Positions 26,204 to 34,276 of a DNA stretch of 64,000 bases are shown here, piece by piece. Source of the DNA: GWE2-40-63 sp050179685 (GTDB lineage: Bacteria; Bacteroidota; Bacteroidia; Bacteroidales; SZUA-534); the NCBI GenBank assembly GCA_050179685.1, contig JBFXEW010000006.1:62001-126000 (forward strand), given 5' to 3'. Both the position numbers and the translations under genes were made by a program. The first letter of the stretch is position 1. Every line of letters begins with the position of its first letter. The notes beneath the pieces were generated by a model. That model was not told where the DNA came from and did no database searches. It saw only the letters and a list, made by a program, of their open reading frames with translations.

Positions 26204-26812
26204 ATGACAAAAAAAGTTGTTTCCTTAATCTCGTTTGTGCTTCATCCGGTATTTATGACCTTGGTGGGAGTACTTATTATTTTAAGCTTTAGCCATTTAG
26301 CCCTACTGCCTTCCGAAAGCCGAATAGCCATTATAAAAATTGTGGCGCTAACCAATGTGATTTTTCCTTTGGCTTTGTTGCCCTTGTTTTATTACCACAA
26401 GCTCATTACCGGCATAACCATTTCGGACCGGAACGAACGTTTGTTACCCATTTTTATAACGGCCGGATTCTACTATTTTGGATATTACCTGTTGCATAAG
26501 TATATGGTTCCCGTTTTTCTTCAGCAATACCTGTTGGCTGCTTTTATTTGCGTTTTAATAGCTGCACTTATCCATTTAAAATGGAAAATTAGTCTGCATA
26601 CCATGGGAATTGGCGGAGTTATTGGTTTGTTGTCAGTTTTGGGGTATCGCTATCAAATTCAGTTAGATGGTTTACTCATGCTGGCTATTCTTATTGCCGG
26701 GCTTATCGCTTCAGCACGCCTATACCTGCGCGAACATACACATTCGCAGGTATACGCCGGTTTCTTATTGGGGTTTTTGGTAACTTTTAGCTTAATGGTT
26801 TATATAAATTAA
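26204..26812 (+). CDS. Integral membrane protein, PAP2-like
   Basis: 202 residues with about six hydrophobic segments. The stretch ISLHTMGIGGVIG and the later ARLYLREHTHSQVYAGFLLGF resemble PAP2 phosphatase motifs C2 and C3 (Ser-x-His, and Ser-Arg-x5-His-x3-Asp), but the C3 Asp is replaced (HTHSQV) and the C1 Lys/Arg motif is not obvious. The protein may be a divergent phosphatidic-acid phosphatase-like enzyme or an inactive relative. It ends 5 nt before rnr and probably shares its transcript. Confidence 0.6.
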   Translation: MTKKVVSLISFVLHPVFMTLVGVLIILSFSHLALLPSESRIAIIKIVALTNVIFPLALLPLFYYHKLITGITISDRNERLLPIFITAGFYYFGYYLLHKYMVPVFLQQYLLAAFICVLIAALIHLKWKISLHTMGIGGVIGLLSVLGYRYQIQLDGLLMLAILIAGLIASARLYLREHTHSQVYAGFLLGFLVTFSLMVYIN

Positions 26813-26817
26813 ACACG

Positions 26818-28992
26818 ATGTCGAAAAAGAAAAGTAATGAAGGCTGGAAAAAGAAAGGAAAGAAAACATCTTTTAACAAGCCGTCCCTGATAAATAAAAT
26901 ACTAAGTATTTTTAACGAAGATCCGGGTCGTTCGCTAAACTACAAACAGTTGGCCAACTTATTGCATGTTACCGATGCCAACACCCGGAAACTCATAAAT
27001 ACTTGTTTAATTGAAATGGCCGCCAAAGGAGATCTGGTTGAGATTCATCGCGGAAAATTCAAGCTGAAAACCACAGGAAATTACATTACCGGAAAAGTTG
27101 ATTTGACCGCCAAAGGCTCGGCTTACATAGTTTCCGATGAGATTGACCGCGATGTTTTTGTAGCGGCAAAAAACCTCAATCATGCATTGCACGACGATGT
27201 GGTTCGGGTTTATGTGTATGCGCTTAAAAAGCGGAATCATGTGGAGGGCGAAGTGGTTGAAATTTTAAAACGTAAGCGTGAGGTTTTTGTTGGAGTTATC
27301 GAGGTTTCGCAGCATTTTGCTTTTTTAATTCCGGAGCGAAACCAAATGCCTTTCGATATTTTTATTCCGCTCGACAAGTTAAAGAAAGCCAAAAGTGGAC
27401 AAAAAGCCATAGCCAAAATTATTGAATGGCCCGAGAACCAGAAAAACCCCATTGGTGAAGTGGTTGAGGTTTTAGGAATGCCAGGCGAGAACGAAGTGGA
27501 AATGCATGCTATTTTAGCTGAGTTTGGCCTGCCTTATGCTTTTCCACAAAAAGTATTGGATGCAGCGGAACGCATCCCGGAAGAAATTACGGAGGAAGAA
27601 ATTGCTCAACGACGCGACTTTAGAAACATTACTACCTTTACCATCGACCCTTTTGATGCGAAGGATTTTGACGATGCCATTTCGTATCAAAAGCTAAAAA
27701 ACGGAAACATCGAGGTGGGGATTCATATTGCCGATGTAACCCACTATGTGAGACCAAACACTGTTCTTGAGAAAGAAGCTTATGAACGGGCTACTTCGGT
27801 TTACCTGGTCGATCGGGTGGTACCCATGTTGCCCGAGCGTTTGTCGAATTTTATTTGTTCATTGCGTCCGAACGAAGATAAACTTTGTTTCTCAACAGTA
27901 GTTGAACTCGATGCCGAAGCGCACGTAATAAACAGTTGGATTGGTCGCACCATTATAAATAGTGACCGGCGTTTTACCTACGAAGAAGCTCAGGAAGTAA
28001 TTGAAACCGGCGAAGGTGATTTGAAAGAAGAAACGCTGATGTTGCATCAGCTGGCACAAAAGCTTCGGGCTAAAAGATTTCAGATGGGCTCCATCGCTTT
28101 TGAGCGCAGCGAGGTTAAATTCCAGCTCGATGATAAAGCCCGACCCATTGGTGTTTACCTGAAAGAAAACAAAGAGAGCAATCAGCTGGTTGAGGAGTTT
28201 ATGCTGCTGGCTAACCGGCAGGTTGCCGAGTTTATTGGTAAGCCCGATGGAAAGAAAACCATAAAAACCTTTGTTTACCGGGTTCACGACGAGCCAAATA
28301 AAGAAAAGTTAAATGCTTTTGCCCATTTTATAAAACGATTCGGTTATCAGGTGCAAACCAAGTCGCCAAAAAAGATTGCAGAATCGATGAATCAATTATT
28401 GGTTAATGTTCAGGGACAGAACGAGCAAACAGTGGTTGAAACGTTGGCCATCAGAACCATGGCAAAAGCGGAGTATTCAACCAAAAACCTGGGTCATTAC
28501 GGGCTTTCGTTCGATTACTACTCGCATTTTACATCGCCCATCCGCCGTTATCCCGATATGATGGTGCATCGGCTGCTGGAACAATACCTTAAAGGCGGAA
28601 AATCAGCCGCACAGGAAAAGTACGAAGAAATGTGCAAGCACGCATCCGATATGGAACAATTGGCAGCAACAGCCGAGCGCTCATCTATAAAATACAAGCA
28701 GGTGGAATTTATGAAAGACAATGTGGGTAAAGAATACCGCGGAGTTATTTCAGGAGTTACGCAATGGGGTATTTATGTGGAACTTAATGAAACCAAATGT
28801 GAGGGCATGATACCGGTTCGCACGCTTACCGACGATTTTTATGAGTACGACGAGGCTGAATTTGCTTTAATTGGTGAACGAAACAAAAAGCGTTTTACCA
28901 TGGGCGACAGCATTGCCATTCGTGTAGTTTCAGCTAATCTGGCAAAAAAGCAACTCGATTTTGAACTGGCGCCTTTCCCTGAATTGGTGTAA
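26818..28992 (+). CDS. rnr: Ribonuclease R
   Basis: 724 residues. It is a processive 3'-5' exoribonuclease that degrades structured RNA. An N-terminal winged-helix domain (~20-75) is followed by two cold-shock domains (~75-230), the RNB catalytic domain with DPFDAKDFDDAIS (acidic Mg-binding residues, ~277-290), a C-terminal S1 domain (YRGVISGVTQWGIYVELNETKCEGMIP, ~640-720). The very basic N-terminus (KKKSNEGWKKKGKK) is typical. The S1 tail lacks the long Lys-rich extension of E. coli RNase R. Confidence 0.96.
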   Translation: MSKKKSNEGWKKKGKKTSFNKPSLINKILSIFNEDPGRSLNYKQLANLLHVTDANTRKLINTCLIEMAAKGDLVEIHRGKFKLKTTGNYITGKVDLTAKGSAYIVSDEIDRDVFVAAKNLNHALHDDVVRVYVYALKKRNHVEGEVVEILKRKREVFVGVIEVSQHFAFLIPERNQMPFDIFIPLDKLKKAKSGQKAIAKIIEWPENQKNPIGEVVEVLGMPGENEVEMHAILAEFGLPYAFPQKVLDAAERIPEEITEEEIAQRRDFRNITTFTIDPFDAKDFDDAISYQKLKNGNIEVGIHIADVTHYVRPNTVLEKEAYERATSVYLVDRVVPMLPERLSNFICSLRPNEDKLCFSTVVELDAEAHVINSWIGRTIINSDRRFTYEEAQEVIETGEGDLKEETLMLHQLAQKLRAKRFQMGSIAFERSEVKFQLDDKARPIGVYLKENKESNQLVEEFMLLANRQVAEFIGKPDGKKTIKTFVYRVHDEPNKEKLNAFAHFIKRFGYQVQTKSPKKIAESMNQLLVNVQGQNEQTVVETLAIRTMAKAEYSTKNLGHYGLSFDYYSHFTSPIRRYPDMMVHRLLEQYLKGGKSAAQEKYEEMCKHASDMEQLAATAERSSIKYKQVEFMKDNVGKEYRGVISGVTQWGIYVELNETKCEGMIPVRTLTDDFYEYDEAEFALIGERNKKRFTMGDSIAIRVVSANLAKKQLDFELAPFPELV

Positions 28993-29021
28993 AAATTAAA
29001 ATACTTATTTGCATTACCATT

Positions 29022-29046
29022 TTAAGCCAAAAAAAGGGCTTTTAGC
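29022..29046 (+). terminator. Likely terminator after rnr
   Basis: AAGCC, a 7-nt A-rich loop, then GGGCTTTT forms a 5-bp stem with a following T-rich stretch, 30 nt after the rnr stop. It is short, so confidence is moderate. Confidence 0.45.
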
Positions 29047-29108
29047 TTTTGCTTTAAAGTTTTTCTAAACGTCGATTACATCACTTATCCAAAAAATATG
29101 ATGAATGC

Positions 29109-29139
29109 TTTGCATGCTATCAGGTATTTGCTACTTTTG
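29109..29139 (+). promoter_or_regulatory. Promoter of the TetR-family gene
   Basis: TTTG (29109-29112), 19 nt, TACTTTTG (29132-29139): both boxes match the Bacteroidetes consensus exactly. The -7 overlaps the palindromic operator that begins at 29136. Confidence 0.75.
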
Positions 29140-29162
29140 AACAAATCATTCGTTTGTTCAAA
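29136..29162. promoter_or_regulatory. Palindromic operator for the TetR-family regulator
   Basis: TTTGAACAAA-TCATTCG-TTTGTTCAAA is a perfect 10-bp inverted repeat with a 7-nt centre. It overlaps the end of the -7 box and the expected start site of the tetR-like gene, so a bound dimer would block its own transcription. The palindrome is seen; the binding protein is inferred from adjacency. Confidence 0.75.
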
Positions 29163-29181
29163 AAAGGGAAGCATATAGTTT

Positions 29182-29781
29182 ATGAAAACAGAAAGCAATG
29201 ATTTGGCTGTTGCCAAAGACACCATGCGCAATCAGGTATTGAAGGTTGCCCGCGATATATTCACCAAATATGGTTTTAAGAAAACAACCATCGACGACAT
29301 AGCCCGCGAACTGCAAAAGGGGAAAAGTTCACTTTATTATTATTTTACCAGCAAAGAGGAGCTTTACAAAGCGGTTTTGGATCAGGAAGCCGGAGAATTA
29401 AAAGATCAGATACTTGGTGAGTTGGCTAAAACCGACAATGCCCGCGAAAAGGTATCGTTGTATATTAAGTCGCGACTTGAAGGAATAAAAAAACTGGGTA
29501 ATTTGTACGATTTTAGAAAGAGTCAGTATTTATCGCTCGATAATGCAGTTGCTTTGCGCGAAAAATACGACAAGCTGGAGTTGGATATAATACGGAATTT
29601 ACTTGAATATGGTGTTGCAAAGGGAAGTTTTAGCATTGAAAATATTGAAGCTACTGCAACTACAATGTTGATAATTGTAAAGGGACTCGAAATGCCGGTT
29701 CTTAGTCAGAACCGTGAAATTCTAAACCAGCGCGTTGAGGAATTATTACCCGTGCTTTTTTTCGGCATCTGTAAATGTTAA
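29182..29781 (+). CDS. TetR/AcrR family transcriptional regulator
   Basis: 199 residues. The N-terminal HTH (~18-62) reads VARDIFTKYGFKKTTIDDIARELQKGKSSLYYYFTSKEELYKAVL, textbook TetR. The remaining ~135 residues are helical ligand-binding/dimerisation domain without a recognised ligand motif. It stands alone, with no adjacent efflux or enzyme gene on its strand, and probably represses itself through the 27-bp operator just upstream. Its external targets are unknown. Confidence 0.93.
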   Translation: MKTESNDLAVAKDTMRNQVLKVARDIFTKYGFKKTTIDDIARELQKGKSSLYYYFTSKEELYKAVLDQEAGELKDQILGELAKTDNAREKVSLYIKSRLEGIKKLGNLYDFRKSQYLSLDNAVALREKYDKLELDIIRNLLEYGVAKGSFSIENIEATATTMLIIVKGLEMPVLSQNREILNQRVEELLPVLFFGICKC

Positions 29782-29792
29782 AAAATGATATT

Positions 29793-29824
29793 AAAAAAAG
29801 CCATCCAGGTTGGATAGCTTTTTA
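29793..29824. terminator. Bidirectional terminator between tetR-like gene and lpxD
   Basis: AAAAAGCcATCCA-GGT-TGGATaGCTTTTT forms a stem with one internal mismatch, with A- and T-runs on either side. It serves the convergent pair on both strands. Confidence 0.75.
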
Positions 29825-29844
29825 AACCAATAAAATATTCTTGT

Positions 29845-30888
29845 TTACTTGTTTTTCCTAAGTTCTTCCAGCTCTTTTTCCAGCGCATTCAAGCGGGTAA
29901 CCAATTTGGGGAAATTGCGGAAGTGAACATACGATTTAGCCCATTCGCTATAATCCTGTACAGGTGCACCAATCATGGTTGCTCCTTCTTTTTTAATGCT
30001 TGAATTTACACCACTTTTGGCACCCAGTTTTGTTCCTTTTGCAATGCTAATGTGCGGAGCCAGTCCAACCTGTCCGCCAAACATACAGTCGGCACCAATT
30101 TTTGTTGAGCCGGCAATGCCGCATTGTGCTGCCATAACGGTGTTTTCGCCAACTTCTACGTTGTGTGCAATGTGTACCATGTTATCGAGTTTAACGCCCT
30201 TACGAATAATTGTTGAACCCATGGTAGCCCGGTCGATGGTACTGTTGGCACCAATCTCAACATAATCTTCGAGTATTACGTTTCCAATTTGTGGAATCTT
30301 TTTGTAATTGGCGGTATCGGTAGGGGCAAAGCCAAAACCGTCGGCACCAACAACAGTGCCTGCATGCAGTGTAACATGATTACCCAGCATACAGTCGTGA
30401 TAAATTTTTGCTCCGGCAAATAGCGTAACATCGTTACCAATGGTAACGTTATCGCCAATATATACCTGAGGATAAATTTTTACGTTGTTTCCAATTTTTA
30501 CATTCTTACCAACATAAGCAAAAGCACCCACATAAATATTATTTCCGTAGCTGGCTGTTTCGTGAATATGGCTGGGTTGTTCAATACCGGTTTTTTCTTC
30601 AAACAGGGCCGATGCAACCATCTCAAGTAACGAAGCAAAAGCCTGATAAGCATCTTCAACATAAATTAATGTGGTATTGATGTCTTTTTCGACTTTAAAA
30701 CTATTGTTAACCAAGACAATTGAAGCCTGAGTTTGGTATATATAATGCGTGTATTTGGGATTGGCTAAAAAGGATAGCGTGCCTTTTGCTCCCTCTTCAA
30801 TTTTTGAAACATTGCTGACTTTTACATCGCCATCTCCTTCTACACGACCGTTTAAAAATCCTGCTATCTGATTCGCTGAAAATTCCAT
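29845..30888 (-). CDS. lpxD: UDP-3-O-acylglucosamine N-acyltransferase LpxD
   Basis: 347 residues. Third step of lipid A synthesis: adds a 3-hydroxyacyl chain to the 2-amine of UDP-3-O-acylglucosamine. The N-terminal uridine-binding domain (~1-100) is followed by left-handed beta-helix hexapeptide repeats (~110-310; for example VKIGNNVKIYPQVYIGDNVTIG) and a C-terminal coiled coil (LVTRLNALEKELEELRKNK). The catalytic His is in MVHIAHNVEVGEN (His239 or His242). HD-domain gene upstream on the same strand. Other lpx genes are not in the window; a terminator follows directly. Confidence 0.96.
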   Translation of the reverse strand: MEFSANQIAGFLNGRVEGDGDVKVSNVSKIEEGAKGTLSFLANPKYTHYIYQTQASIVLVNNSFKVEKDINTTLIYVEDAYQAFASLLEMVASALFEEKTGIEQPSHIHETASYGNNIYVGAFAYVGKNVKIGNNVKIYPQVYIGDNVTIGNDVTLFAGAKIYHDCMLGNHVTLHAGTVVGADGFGFAPTDTANYKKIPQIGNVILEDYVEIGANSTIDRATMGSTIIRKGVKLDNMVHIAHNVEVGENTVMAAQCGIAGSTKIGADCMFGGQVGLAPHISIAKGTKLGAKSGVNSSIKKEGATMIGAPVQDYSEWAKSYVHFRNFPKLVTRLNALEKELEELRKNK

Positions 30889-30986
30889 ATTGAATGATTA
30901 AAATTTGTGGCAAAGCTAAAAAACAATGGTAAATATTTCATATTTATTGCGGCGAAACATCAAAATATTCCGGCGAACGCTTTAAA

Positions 30987-32231
30987 TCAGACGACAATTT
31001 CTTTTGGGTAACATAAAAAGTATTTACTTACTGTTCCCGAAAGCGCCCGGATATTTAACATGTCGGCAACATTTACAATTTCAGTTACGGCTCCATCTTT
31101 TTCTTTGATAAGTATTTTATCGGTTTCTTGTTTGTAAGCGCTATTTTCGATAGTGTCTGAAATTACAAAATACGAGGCGTCAGCTAAAGGAATTTTATAG
31201 GCCTGGCTAACTTTTTCTTTTAGTCGGGCAACTTTCTCGCTTTCAAATGGCTTATCCTGAATCAGGTTTTTAAATAAGGTGCGATTCACAAAATTGGCAC
31301 AAAGTCTTGATAGCACCGGGTCCTCATGATTGACCCAAACTTTTATGGAAGCAATTAAATCATCATCATCGAGCAAAGCAAACAGTTCAAGCACATTTTT
31401 TCCGTGGGCTTTTATTTCTGGGTTTTTAAAATCGCTGATTGTTAACTTATTATAAAGGAAGAAGCGCATAGCCGGGGTTCCAAATAAATCAATTCCCTGT
31501 TGTGCTAAAAATGCAGCTCTTTTTAAGATACTTAGTACCAATTGTTCAGCAGCGTGAACCGTTTTGTGCAGATACACTTGCCAGTACATCAGTCGGCGGG
31601 CAATCAGGAACTTTTCAATGGAGTAGATGCCTTTTTTTTCAACCACCAGTTGGTCGTTCACCACATCGAGCATTTTGATAATCCGATCGCTACTTACCAC
31701 ACCTTCCGAAACTCCGGTGAAAAAACTATCGCGGCGCAGGTAATCCAAGCGGTCAACATCTAACTGGCTCGAAACCAATTGATGCAGATATCCTTTTTCG
31801 TATTGGTTGGTAAAAATGGCAATGGCGAGTTCGAGGGCTCCATTCATCTCCTTATTTAAGGCCTCCATAAAAAGTAACGACAGTTGCTCATGCCGTACGT
31901 TAACCAGTTGGTGTTCCAGCGCATGCGAAAAGGGACCGTGTCCAATATCGTGAAGTAGAATTGCAGCAATAGCCGCCTCGGCTTCTTCAGCTTTAATAAG
32001 GTGTCCTTTCGAACGCAATACATCAAGAGCCATAGTCATTAAATAAGTAGCTCCCAAAGCATGGTGAAACCGGGTGTGACGGGCTCCCGGATAAACCAGC
32101 TCAGTAAGCCCCAGTTGCCTGATTCGTCGCAAGCGTTGAAACCAGGGATGTTCAACCAAGTTGAAAACCTTGCCGCGGGGCAATTCTATCAAACCATAAA
32201 CCGGGTCGTTTATTATTTTTCGTGTGTTCAT
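30987..32231 (-). CDS. HD-domain phosphohydrolase (dGTPase/SAMHD1-like)
   Basis: 414 residues. The HD metal-site residues are visible: His in RHTRFHHALGATYL (~52-60), HD in AILLHDIGHGPFSHALEHQL (~90-105), and Asp in SSQLDVDRLDYLRRDSFFTG (~155-165). This pattern and length match the Bacteroidetes HD-domain proteins related to deoxynucleotide triphosphohydrolases. The substrate is not known. It lies 98 nt upstream of lpxD on the same strand. Confidence 0.85.
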   Translation of the reverse strand: MNTRKIINDPVYGLIELPRGKVFNLVEHPWFQRLRRIRQLGLTELVYPGARHTRFHHALGATYLMTMALDVLRSKGHLIKAEEAEAAIAAILLHDIGHGPFSHALEHQLVNVRHEQLSLLFMEALNKEMNGALELAIAIFTNQYEKGYLHQLVSSQLDVDRLDYLRRDSFFTGVSEGVVSSDRIIKMLDVVNDQLVVEKKGIYSIEKFLIARRLMYWQVYLHKTVHAAEQLVLSILKRAAFLAQQGIDLFGTPAMRFFLYNKLTISDFKNPEIKAHGKNVLELFALLDDDDLIASIKVWVNHEDPVLSRLCANFVNRTLFKNLIQDKPFESEKVARLKEKVSQAYKIPLADASYFVISDTIENSAYKQETDKILIKEKDGAVTEIVNVADMLNIRALSGTVSKYFLCYPKEIVV

Positions 32232-32397
32232 ACACGTCGGTGCATTAAGTCAGGTTATTAAATCAAATAAATGCTAAAGTAAAACAAAGCAGCAATCCAA
32301 CTGAATGTATTGCCCGTATTTTGGCAAAAAACCACTTTGTAGCAAGGCCTTAAAGGTGTAAATTTTTAGCGAAAGCCTTTAATTTTCAGTGTAATAT

Positions 32398-32428
32398 TTT
32401 GCACTTCAGATATTTCTTTCTACTTTTG
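32398..32428 (+). promoter_or_regulatory. Promoter of rimP-nusA-infB
   Basis: TTTG (32398-32401), 19 nt, TACTTTTG (32421-32428): exact Bacteroidetes consensus. The start site should be near 32435, giving a ~60-nt leader. Confidence 0.8.
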
Positions 32429-32457
32429 CAGGCAATTATTGTGGGGTTAGCACACAT

Positions 32458-32483
32458 CAGGGGACCTGTAGTCCCCTGTTTTA
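32458..32483 (+). terminator. Leader hairpin (attenuator candidate) of rimP-nusA-infB
   Basis: CAGGGGAC-CTGTA-GTCCCCTG is a perfect 8-bp GC-rich stem (32458-32478) followed by TTTTATT, lying between the promoter and the rimP start. It begins ~23 nt after the expected start site. It could terminate a fraction of transcripts and allow feedback by NusA. The hairpin is clear; regulation is inferred. Confidence 0.6.
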
Positions 32484-32496
32484 TTGGAGATTTGTT

Positions 32497-32961
32497 ATGA
32501 TCGACGTAAAGACAGTTGAACATTTAGTGAACGAAAAAATACAGGAGACTGATTTGTTTCTGGTTGATATCAAGGTAGATGCCCGGAATAATATTGGTAT
32601 TTTTGTTGATTCGCCCCAGGGTGTCAGCATCGATCAGTGTGTTGTCATTAGCAGACATGTGGAGCATTCCATTGATCGCGAAGCAGAAGATTTTGCTTTG
32701 GAAGTTTCGTCGCCGGGCATTGGTTATCCCTTTAAAGTAATGGGGCAGTACCAGAAAGCGATTGGCCGAACCATCGAAGTTCTTTTTTTAAACGGAGAGA
32801 AATTGCAGGGAAATTTGCTCAGCGTGAATGATGAGAATTTTACCCTGGGTTATTCGGTTAAAGAAAAACCGGAGGGAGCAAAAAGGCCCGTATGGGTTGA
32901 AAAAGAAAAAACCATTGGTTTTGTTGAGGCAAAATCGGTTAAAGAGATAATAATATTTTAA
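32497..32961 (+). CDS. rimP: Ribosome maturation factor RimP
   Basis: 154 residues. RimP helps 30S subunit maturation. Two domains are visible: an N-terminal alpha/beta domain (VDIKVDARNNIGIFVDSPQGVSIDQCVVISRHVE, LEVSSPGIGYPFKV, the conserved SSPG motif at ~70) and a C-terminal SH3-like domain. It is preceded by GGAG 8 nt before the ATG, stronger than most sites here. It heads the conserved rimP-nusA-infB operon. Confidence 0.94.
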   Translation: MIDVKTVEHLVNEKIQETDLFLVDIKVDARNNIGIFVDSPQGVSIDQCVVISRHVEHSIDREAEDFALEVSSPGIGYPFKVMGQYQKAIGRTIEVLFLNGEKLQGNLLSVNDENFTLGYSVKEKPEGAKRPVWVEKEKTIGFVEAKSVKEIIIF

Positions 32962-32982
32962 CGGAAGTTTAGCATAAAAGAA

Positions 32983-34218
32983 ATGGAAAACTTGAATCTT
33001 ATAGACACCTTTTCGGAGTTTAAAGAACTGAAAAATATCGATCGCCCAACCATGATGCGAGTTCTGGAAGATGTATTCCGGAGTGTTTTGGTTAAACGAT
33101 ATGGGACAGATGAAAATTTTGATGTAATTATTAACATCGATAAAGGTGACTTTGAAATTTGGCGTAATCGCGAAGTGGTTGCCGATGAAGAGCTTGAAGA
33201 TCCAAACACTCAAATTTCAATTACTGCAGCCAAAAAAATTGATGCAGACTATGAGGTTGGTGAAGATGTGACCGACGAAGTAAAACTGGCCGACTTTGGG
33301 CGTAGAGCAATTTTAGCACTTCGGCAAAACCTTACCTCACGAATTCTTGAATTGGAAAAAGATAACATTTACGGAAAATATAAAAACCGCATAGGTGAAA
33401 TTGTTGCCGGTGAAGTTTATCAGGTTTGGAAAAAAGAAATTATGGTTGTCGACGATGAAGGTAACGAACTTATTCTGCCAAAAACCGAACAGATTCCATC
33501 CGATTACTTCCGAAAAGGAGATAGCGTAAGAGCCGTTGTTTTGCGGGTTGAAATGCGCAACAGTACTCCGCTTATTATTCTTTCCAGAACCAGTCCAATC
33601 TTTTTGGAGCGTTTGTTCGAAATGGAAGTTCCTGAGATTTTTGATGGTTTAATCACCATTAAAAATATTAAACGCATTCCAGGCGAACGCGCAAAAGTTG
33701 CCGTTGAATCATACGACGACCGTGTTGACCCTGTTGGAGCCTGTGTTGGTATGAAAGGTTCGAGAATTCATGGCATTGTGCGGGAACTCAAAAACGAGAA
33801 TATCGACGTAATTAACTTTACAAATAATACCCAGCTATATATTCAACGAGCATTAAGTCCGGCAAAAGTTTCCTTAATAAAACTGAATGAGGAAGACAAA
33901 CGTGCCGACGTTTTCTTGATGCCCGATCAGGTTTCACTTGCCATTGGTAAAGGTGGTTCGAACATTAAACTGGCCAGCCAGCTTACCGGTTACGAAATTG
34001 ACGTGTACCGCGAAACTACCGAAGATGACGAGGACGTTGATTTGAATGAATTCACCGACGAAATTGAAGGTTGGGTACTCGATGTATTAAAAGGTATCGG
34101 ATGCGATACAGCCAAAAGCGTTCTCGATTTGAGCATGGAGGATTTGGTGAAGCGTACCGATTTGGAAGAAGAAACTATTAATGAAGTAATTAGAGTCCTA
34201 AGAGCTGAATTTGACTAA
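32983..34218 (+). CDS. nusA: Transcription termination/antitermination factor NusA
   Basis: 411 residues. The N-terminal RNAP-binding domain (~1-130) is followed by S1 (~135-200; VAGEVYQVWKKEIMVVDDEGNELILP), KH1 and KH2 (DPVGACVGMKGSRIHGIVRELKNENIDVI and VSLAIGKGGSNIKLASQLTGYEIDV), then a short acidic tail with one helix-hairpin-helix-like segment. It lacks the two full C-terminal AR repeats of E. coli NusA, usual outside Proteobacteria. It is 21 nt after rimP. Confidence 0.96.
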   Translation: MENLNLIDTFSEFKELKNIDRPTMMRVLEDVFRSVLVKRYGTDENFDVIINIDKGDFEIWRNREVVADEELEDPNTQISITAAKKIDADYEVGEDVTDEVKLADFGRRAILALRQNLTSRILELEKDNIYGKYKNRIGEIVAGEVYQVWKKEIMVVDDEGNELILPKTEQIPSDYFRKGDSVRAVVLRVEMRNSTPLIILSRTSPIFLERLFEMEVPEIFDGLITIKNIKRIPGERAKVAVESYDDRVDPVGACVGMKGSRIHGIVRELKNENIDVINFTNNTQLYIQRALSPAKVSLIKLNEEDKRADVFLMPDQVSLAIGKGGSNIKLASQLTGYEIDVYRETTEDDEDVDLNEFTDEIEGWVLDVLKGIGCDTAKSVLDLSMEDLVKRTDLEEETINEVIRVLRAEFD

Positions 34219-34276
34219 GCTGGTTCAGGGATTTTTAGGTTCATTTTTAACAAAGTAAATTAGTAAAGGTCAAGAA

